The notes under the pieces were generated by a model. It searched no databases and was not told the origin of the DNA. It was given only the letters and a program-made list of their open reading frames with translations. A stretch of DNA of 60,220 nucleotides, from contig JACVCS010000014.1 of the NCBI GenBank assembly GCA_016741915.1, forward strand, positions 1 through 60,220, read 5' to 3'. The stretch is from Phycisphaerales bacterium (GTDB lineage Bacteria; Planctomycetota; Phycisphaerae; Phycisphaerales; UBA1924). The position numbers and the translations under genes were made by a program. Of this stretch, positions 57,675 through 60,220 are shown in pieces. How positions within the stretch are numbered: the stretch's first letter is position 1; every line of letters begins with the position of its first letter.

Positions 57675-59008
57675 ATGAGCGAGAAGGCGGCCAACTCGGC
57701 GGCGGTTCATACGCAGGAGAGCGCGAGCGTGCGCGGGTGGTCGGCGTTGTGGGCGGGGTTGGTGCGGAGCACGCCCGGGGCGGTGGGTGTGGTGATGCTG
57801 CTGGTGATGGCGCTGGCGTGCGTGGTGACGCTGCCCTGGACGCTCGGGGCGTTTACGCCGCCGGGGCTGGCGTACAAGCAGATGCCAACGGATCAACTGC
57901 CCGCGCGGATCGAGTATCAGGAGCGGTCGGCCCTGCGGCTGCCGCCGACGTGGGTTGCCTACGACGCGGAGGATCGAGCGAAGTACGACACGCTGGCGAA
58001 GCAGATCGCCGAGCGGATGGAGGCGGACCGGCTGGGGGTGGATGCGGAAAAGGTGCGGAGCGCCGGGTTCGTGCCGAGTGCGGCGCAGATCGACAGCGCC
58101 AGGCCCACGTACGTCATGGGGACGGATGTGCTCGGGCGTGATGTCTTTGCTCGGACGCTGGCGGGCGGGGCGATTTCGCTGGGGATCGGGCTGGCGGCGG
58201 CGACGATCAGCGTGCTGCTGGGGACGATGTACGGGGCGATCTCGGGATATGTGGGGGGGAAGGTCGACGACGTGATGATGCGGATCGTCGATGTGCTGTA
58301 CGGGTTGCCGTACGTGCTGCTGGTGGTGCTGCTGGCGGTGGCGAGCGATGCGTTGATCGAGGAGATGACCAGCAAGTCGGGCCTGCGGGAACGGTGGATC
58401 AGGCAGGAGGCGACGCTGGTGGCGAGGGAGCGGGGCTGGGCCGAGGACGCGCGGAGCGTGACGGCGCTGCTGGACGGTGACGCAAAGCTGCGGGCGGAGC
58501 TTGAGAGCAAGGCGGACGCGAGGCCCGAGCTGAAGCCCACGCCCATGAGCGAGGGTGCGCGAACGCGGTGGCAGATCGCCACGCTGCTGGTGGCTATCGG
58601 CGGGGTGAGCTGGCTGACGCTGGCGCGGGTGGTGCGGGGGCAGGTTTTGTCGCTGAAGGCGCAGCCGTTTATTGAGTCGGCGCGGGCGATTGGGTGCCCG
58701 GTGTGGCGGGTCTTCTTTGTGCATTTGCTACCGAACCTGACGGGGCCGATCGTGGTGTACGCGACGCTGACGGTGCCGCAGGCGATTCTGCAGGAGTCGT
58801 TCCTGAGCTTTCTGGGGATCGGGGTGAGGCCGCCGATGCCGAGCTGGGGGAACTTGGCGGCGGACGGGCTGAGCGAGCTGAACACGGTGCAGAGCAACTG
58901 GTGGCTGCTGGTCTTTCCGTGCGTGATGCTGGGGCTGACGCTGCTGGCGTTGAACCTCATGGGTGAGGCCCTGCGCGAGATGCTCGACCCCAAGCGCGGG
59001 AGGGGTCG

Positions 59009-59012
<4 letters not shown>
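57675..59012 (+). CDS. Oligopeptide ABC permease, OppC type, with two large inserts
   Basis: A 445-residue inner-membrane permease. The diagnostic [12 protein letters not shown] (149-160) and the EAA-type loop [25 protein letters not shown] segment (334-354) identify the OppC/DppC class. Normal members are about 300 residues. Here one insert lies at about 60-145, between TM1 and the GTD motif, and another of about 70 charged residues at about 225-297, between TM3 and TM4. The start at 57675 is uncertain because no strong ribosome-binding site is seen. It overlaps the next gene as ATGA. No OppB gene adjoins upstream. Confidence 0.9.
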
Positions 59013-60169
<1,157 letters not shown>

Positions 60170-60220
60170 GCGTGGTTTGGTGGCGGGTTGGTGACGGGTT
60201 GTGGTGCGGAGGAACTTGGT
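60170..60220. other. Window end after oppD
   Basis: About 50 bases remain. GGAGG at 60205-60209 could be a ribosome-binding site for the next gene, possibly oppF, which would lie beyond the window. Confidence 0.3.

Overview
This window comes from a high-GC bacterium, most likely a planctomycete of the Phycisphaerae type. I infer this from several features together: a Planctomycetes-style ECF sigma factor (TIGR02999-like) translationally coupled to a Pkn-type Ser/Thr kinase with a TPR tail, a choice-of-anchor A protein ending in a PEP-CTERM-like tail, a TIGR03067-like domain, an enlarged rpoD next to dnaG, and a Gram-negative envelope (RND pump, outer-membrane porin, lipoproteins). No integrase, transposase, phage gene or CRISPR array was seen, so this reads as ordinary chromosome.

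Region 1 (1-9.4 kb, all +): tRNA-Lys(CTT), then a one-directional run of a YcaC-like hydrolase, the peroxidase Ohr, a YtcJ-like amidohydrolase, DoxX, a YoaK-family membrane protein and an RND adaptor/pump pair. Region 2 (9.4-14.9 kb): a strong sigma70-like promoter with a roughly 400-nt leader before a small acidic protein, an ECF42-type sigma factor with its YCII/DGPF partner, and a group of small uncharacterised genes. Region 3 (14.9-19.9 kb, -): a second version of the amidohydrolase/YcaC module, here a porin, a Tat-exported lipoprotein amidohydrolase and two YcaC-like hydrolases, with a palindromic candidate operator upstream. Region 4 (20.2-26.9 kb): sigma factor/kinase pair, PEP-CTERM-like surface protein, GNAT protein and a three-part fusion protein.

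Region 5 (26.9-34 kb) is housekeeping: tRNA-Pro(GGG), dihydroorotase, gapA, PPK2-type polyphosphate kinase and trigger factor. Region 6 (33.8-38.9 kb) holds a ligase-associated type DEXH helicase, the PdeM-like phosphoesterase, and a PilZ-receiver-HPt protein whose two phosphorelay residues both appear to be lost. Region 7 (38.9-47 kb) holds queF, a TPR lipoprotein, a TerC-PGPGW fusion, rpoD, dnaG and acylphosphatase. Region 8 (47-57.5 kb) holds a DUF58 protein, a C39-like lipoprotein coupled to an HGSNAT/YeiB-type membrane acyltransferase, an HSL-type esterase, a penicillin-binding-type serine hydrolase, an Amidase_2 lipoprotein, a MalK/UgpC-type ATPase, a GNAT enzyme and a minimal beta-carbonic-anhydrase-like protein. 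The window ends inside an oligopeptide transporter operon (OppC-OppD).

The most notable observations are the phosphorelay-dead PilZ-REC-HPt protein, the duplicated amidohydrolase/YcaC module split between cytoplasm and envelope, an ECF42-type promoter match in front of the YCII/ECF42 operon, the long structured leader at 9.55-9.95 kb, the TerC-PGPGW fusion, and the coupled C39-like lipoprotein/acyltransferase pair. All functional names come from motif recognition by eye. No database search was possible.
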